Below, in pieces: positions 22,801-28,800 of a stretch of 29,812 bases of DNA. The notes beneath the pieces are model-generated. The model worked only from the letters and a program-made list of their open reading frames with translations, did no database searches and was not told the origin of the DNA. Each line of letters starts with the position of its first letter. Position 1 is the first letter of the stretch. The position numbers and the translations under genes were made by a program. Source of the stretch: Saccoglossus kowalevskii (lineage: Eukaryota; Hemichordata; Enteropneusta; Harrimaniidae); NCBI RefSeq assembly GCF_000003605.2, contig NW_003138326.1, positions 148,724-178,535 on the forward strand, in the 5' to 3' direction.

Positions 22801-25800
22801 AACTCGGAGCATTCATTGCTGTTTGAATTACTATGAGTTCTGAACAAAACAGACCTTGAAAGTACAAATGTACATTGTGTTTGGTGGTCAAATAGTCATC
22901 CTGTAACATTAATAGGGTGGAAAACAATTCAAAAGTCAGACTTAACTAATAGAAACTGCTTCACATCAAATATTGATATTGTAATATAGTCCTTCATTCA
23001 TCAGAGAATACACCTCTAGTTGTTTGATACAGAAATGAACTGCTGAATTTTCCACATTTGTCCCCCTCCAATATCTGCTTTAAAGCTGTGTGAAGTTGTT
23101 TACAGCTAAGAGCAGATTTGTCTCCAACAAAATTAAAGCAATTTACATTATCCTTATTCACGCCCCAAAATGATAATTTATAACATTCTGATTTGTTTAC
23201 AGCATAAGACGTACAATGTTTAAATCTTTAGCTGAAAAAGTACAGGAGGCTGAGCTTCGACATGAAGACCCGACTACCGTAATTGAGCAGGCCACGCGTA
23301 AAACGTAAGTTATTAATTATTGCTTTCTAGTCGTCTTTGTTTTGATGTTTGTAAAGTCACTGTCATGTGATGTATTTATAATGAATTCCATATTATCAAA
23401 TCTTGCTCATGTCATTTCATGTCTTCTGGGCTAACCATTCCCTCAGTAACAGCTGGAAAGTATTTACAGGCTGCTTTTGCGCATGTTTGCCTGCACGGTT
23501 ACCAGCGCATACAAAATGACTACAATTTTTTTATGATTATCGCATCTGTTTCTGGTCCACTTTGTCGAGCTGAGCTTATATATGAGTGATTGTCCATCTG
23601 TGTCAATGTTTTACTTTTTCGACTTTTTCTTGAAAACTACAAGCCTGATTGCTTTGATACTTGGTGTATATGTACCTTGTGTAGGCCTCTCTTAGATTTG
23701 TTCATTTCATCATATCTTCAATTCTCTAATTTTAATGGATATTTTGTAATTTTTGCTAAAAAGTGATATTTTCGACTTCTTGTTGAAAACAGCTGGTCCA
23801 ATTGCTTTGATATTACATATATAGGTACTACACGTAGACCTCTTGCAGATTTGTTCATTTCATGGTGATATCTTTAACTCTAATTTTAGTGAATATTTTT
23901 GTAATTTTTGTTAAAAACCACAAGTCTGATTGCCTTGATATGACATGTATATGTACTACATGTGTACCTCACTCAGATTTGTTAATTTCGTGATGATATT
24001 TTCAATTCTCCAATTTTGATGAATATTTTTGTTTGTTTTTTTAAATCTTGTGAACGACAAATTTTTAACTGATGTACGTGCACACCAGAAACCTTACATA
24101 AAATTGATATTTTACTGTCACAAGATTCATCACAACATGTATATTGTTTAAGTTAATGAAATAAATTAATGAGACGTCCACCATCCGTGAATTGAATACC
24201 CTGTGTCTTTTTTATTTGGGGCATGGTGACATACGTTAATAATTGAGTTAATAAATATGTCTTAATCACCTGATATACAGACCCGCCAGAAAGTATTTAC
24301 GCACCACACTACACGCAGTTACTACCTACGATATCATTCAATAAAATAAACTCAATATATTTATATATCTAATAAAATATGCGGTTTTACACACAATAAA
24401 AACAACAAAATTTTCATTGTCATGCCAGATTGAATAAAAACGGCAGTCTGAACGAAACGGTGAAAAAACGTTCGAATTCTCAATGGAGAATACCGTGTAA
24501 ACGCAAGCTCATGAATATTCATGAGACATAGAACGCGGCGATTGTCAATAATGCGTGTGTCCACCTCTTTGCTGAAAGACTTCTCTGAGCCGTTTTGGCA
24601 TGGTATCGACGAGTTTCCGACACATGTTCACCTGGAACTGTCCTCAAGCTTCCATTATATTCGCGTATAAATCCTCGATGTTAGCAACTGGTCGGGAATG
24701 CACCTCTAAATCGATCAACTCCCAAAGGTTCTCAATAGGGTTCAAATCTGGAGACTATGCAGGCCAATTCAAAGTGGTAAAGTTGTCGAAAAGATATCTG
24801 TACTCTTGTGGATTATTTAGAAAATCCCTCACTGCCAATGCTGTGTGAACGGGGGGCATTATCCTGTTGGAAATGAAAATTGGGTCCAACGAGTCTTAGT
24901 GCCGACGGTATCATTTCGTTTTGTAGGATATCCAAATATTTCCATCGGTTCATGGTCGTCGGTACACGGACTAGTGACCCTAAGCCGGTAGCCGAAAAAC
25001 ATCCCCACACCATGATGCTACCACCACCAAATTTTATTGTAGGTTTAATGCATTTCAACTCGTACTCTTCACCTGGTCTCCAACATACAAATAATCTTCC
25101 ACGGCTACAAAACACCGTAAACTTTGATTCGTCCGACCAGATAACTTGAGCCCACTGCGCCGGAGTCCAGTCAATGTGTTATCTGCCGCTGCGATGTGTC
25201 GAGGTTGTAGTTTTGGTTTCTTTTTAGCAACACAGCCGTGAAGATTACCATCCTTGTATAGTCTTGATTTTATTGTGCTCAAACTCAATCTTTTCCCAGT
25301 GAGTTGATTAAAATTGGCACGCAAATCATGGGCGTTGTGAAACCGATTCGCTAAACTAGACCTGATGAGTAGCCGGTCTTCGTGTTGCGTTGTACGCCTT
25401 GGTCGATCTGATCGACGACGATTGCCCATACTACTTCGCAGACAATGTTTTCGCAGGTTGAAACGTATGGAGCCTTCAGAAATTCCCAGTCTTCTTGCTA
25501 TTTCCCTATTAGAAACTCCTTCTGTATACAGTGCTTCAATGTTCCCTTTAGTAAATTCTGACAATTCCCTAACTTTCGGCATGGCTCAATGTTTGTAAAT
25601 AAAAATTACAAATCTGACACTATGACTTCGATAGGAATATTCATGAACTACAACTGACAGGTATTCCCGCCCAGAAGCGCGTGTTGAAATAATTTCAGCT
25701 TCCCAATTGGTTCAAATTTGCATGAGAAAGGACACGACTATCGCACATGTTTTATGGCGCGAAGTTTTAATGATATGCAAATGAGCGCGCTCCCATAGAG

Positions 25801-28800
25801 TTAACCATGGGGATTTTCGCTCACTGAAAAAACGTCTACATACAAAAAAACTAAACACAAATCAACCATTATATTTTGACTAAAATGCACTAGTTCTTCT
25901 TAAATTTAGTATATTTTAAAGTCAACACATCATGTTACCCGGAATTGTTATTTTAGTTACGAAAACGATCAAATGACAGGTGCGTAAATACTTTTTGGCG
26001 GGTCTGTATATCAAACCAATCACACTTTTCGCCAAAGACTAGCTGACAACATGGCCTTCAACTATACACGGGCTTGTAGAGCGCCCTCAATCCATTAGTT
26101 GCTAATTATTTTGTTTTTTTTCATGATGAACTCCACCACCATGCGAGTCATCCATCCATCTCAATCAGTCAAATTTTTTTTTCTTCTAAGAACAAATTGG
26201 ATTACGAATGTCATAATAGTTTCCAAATAGTAAAATCAATGAAAGATTGTTTTTGTTTGTTATTTTTTTCACCAACAGACTCGTGGTATATGTGTAACCG
26301 TGCTCTTAACCTTTTGACGAGATAGCAAATAAAATTAACCATAGACTGGTATGGTGAACCTATTTACCAAGTATTTGGTAATTAATTTGGGATATGGTGT
26401 AACTTTAACTGATTGCTGCCTGGTCTGTTTGCTTGTTTCCCACAACGGGGAGCACCACTCTCTTTTTCAATTCTTTATTTATTTTGCCCAGCTATAAGTT
26501 CATTCAGTCGCCTGACGAAACTACGCCGCTTATTATCAGTACTGGTCGAGATGCAATGTACATGACTCCCGATGGTCTTTAGAGGCGGTTGCATTAAAAT
26601 GAGTTTATTAGATTAAAGGCAGCCGTATTAGTGGTATGTTGGACAAAGTGTGTGCCATGCCCATTACACGTAGTAAATTATTTTAGAACGCACAATCCAT
26701 GACATGCAGAATCAAGGTTTTTTGAGTTTCTGTATACATGTAAATTTTATTTTGGTGGTGGTTTGAAGGCAGGCTAAGGAGCATGGTAACTTGGTCAATC
26801 TATCTGTAAGGGGTTAGGGATGCCTTTGTAGTGATATCATAGACTACTTAGCTTATTTCCATAAATCTAGTTTTTTCTAATCTCTATTAATCTATTAATC
26901 TCTAAAACAGGACAGAAATTACCTTCAAATCTAGGCTTTCTGGAGGTTTTTTGTGACATATCTTGTATATATGTGTTACAGTGAACATTGATTAGTTTAA
27001 TTAAGTGGTTGTCATAGATACTGGATTAATTATTTTCCATCCATTAGGCCCAAAATTATGTATGGGTAATTGCTTTTTCTCGAGCAAACGCCTCAAAACA
27101 AAACGTTTAAACCCATGTGCAGAACTTTTCATTCAGAAACTTGTACCCTTGGTTCTCACTGTTAACCAAATATTGTACATTCATGATACAGAATTGATGT
27201 CATTTATCGATTATATAAAATTTTGCTTAGTTCATGATCATAAAAGTAGAATTACCTGGCATAAAATTGAAACAAGTTTGCCAAAGTTTTGCAATCACTG
27301 AGAAACTGGTTGTCCACATGAAAACTGAGTTGTCTTTCGGAATTTTGAACCAACTATTTTTGTCACTGTCATATTGTTCCTAACTCCAAAACAGAAACAT
27401 AGCCAGCTAAGTTTCTGAATTATTTGCTTTGCGCGTCCTTAGATCGTTAAATGATTAGAACTAGTTACAAGGGTGTGCCGGTTCAGTTAAATGTGCTCAT
27501 TAACGAGAACTATAACAAATACCAAACACATCAGTTACAGTTTCCTGACTGTGTCAGTACATACTGGTACATTTTGTTTTGATAACTTTGCCATTTCACG
27601 ATCTTGTATTTACATTCAACATAACCGACTCCCCCACTATTAGTTTCATGTCTCCTGTTGAAGTTGGTTTGACCCAACTGGTTGTAATCATGTAACGATC
27701 TCCAGGCGTACATAGCAAACCAGTCAGCAACTTAGGTGGCAATGTTGCTGTTTTGGTGTTTTTGTGTATGGCAGTCACAGTATCACCTTTCAATTTTCAT
27801 CTCTGCTCCTAACCCCTTAAAGACCCCCCCTAGCTTTATATAAAGAATAGCTACATGTCCTTGAAAACACCCTAAGTAGGGTTTAAAAGGTTGTTTCACG
27901 ACAGAGTCTAAATTGTGGAGGATTAATTTGAAATCATTTTGAAACAATTTGGTCAATACTGTGACAACATTTTCACTTCAAAGCCAATCCAAATTTACGA
28001 TTCATTTTTGTTGGGTTATTTAATTGCAGGTATACATTTACCATCTCTGAAAAAGTAAGTGGATAATTCTTAGTAATGTAACTCTGAAATATCAACATGT
28101 CTATTCCTCCCTGATAGAGATCAGTTGATAGTCCAACCTCCAAGTCAGACCATCTTTTGTCAAAGCATGGCTGATTGTTTACCAACCTCCTGTTATAATA
28201 TAGTTACCTAGATGCCTTCTTTTTAACTATCCATGGTTGTGGTGACTGTCTGTGTTTGTGTACGCCTTGTTCTCATTGTTTTAATATAATATTGTCTTAC
28301 ATGTATTTGGTGGGTGTAAAAATCTCTTCTCAAGAAACCTTGATTCGCTAGACAAAATACTGGATTTCAAAGACTGTTCTGTTTTCGCTTTGATCTCTAA
28401 TTGGCATATTCTAAATTTATAGCCAAACTTCTTTTCCCCAGTCTTATCAGTGCACAGTAGAGTTTTGCTAACTGGTGGTGGGTTACATTTGCTTTAGTCT
28501 TACTAACCATACACACATGTGTTTTTTAAAATAAAATTATGCGCATTGAGCAGCGTAAAGGTGACTGTGTACATGTCATGTTCATTGCATTGTACGAGGT
28601 CTCTGCTTTGTTCAACTACTAATACCCAACCATAAGTATCAAGTTGTCTCATTGTTAATGACAACATAAGTCAGAACACCTTGTTACTTACAGTTCAAAA
28701 TCTTCTGAATGTATTCGGCTCTCATTATTCAAAACGAGTTAAGGAGTAGTGCATGTTGAACGTAAACCGTTGTTTGTTTCATTGAAAACACCTACAATGT

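Noticed and set aside
24600-25149. Plus-strand open frames across the transposon
   Set aside because: Antisense shadows of the transposase pseudogene on the minus strand.
27005-27301. Plus-strand open frame of 98 codons in intron 30
   Set aside because: No similarity to the flippase tail or to any family I know, no matching splice sites, likely chance.
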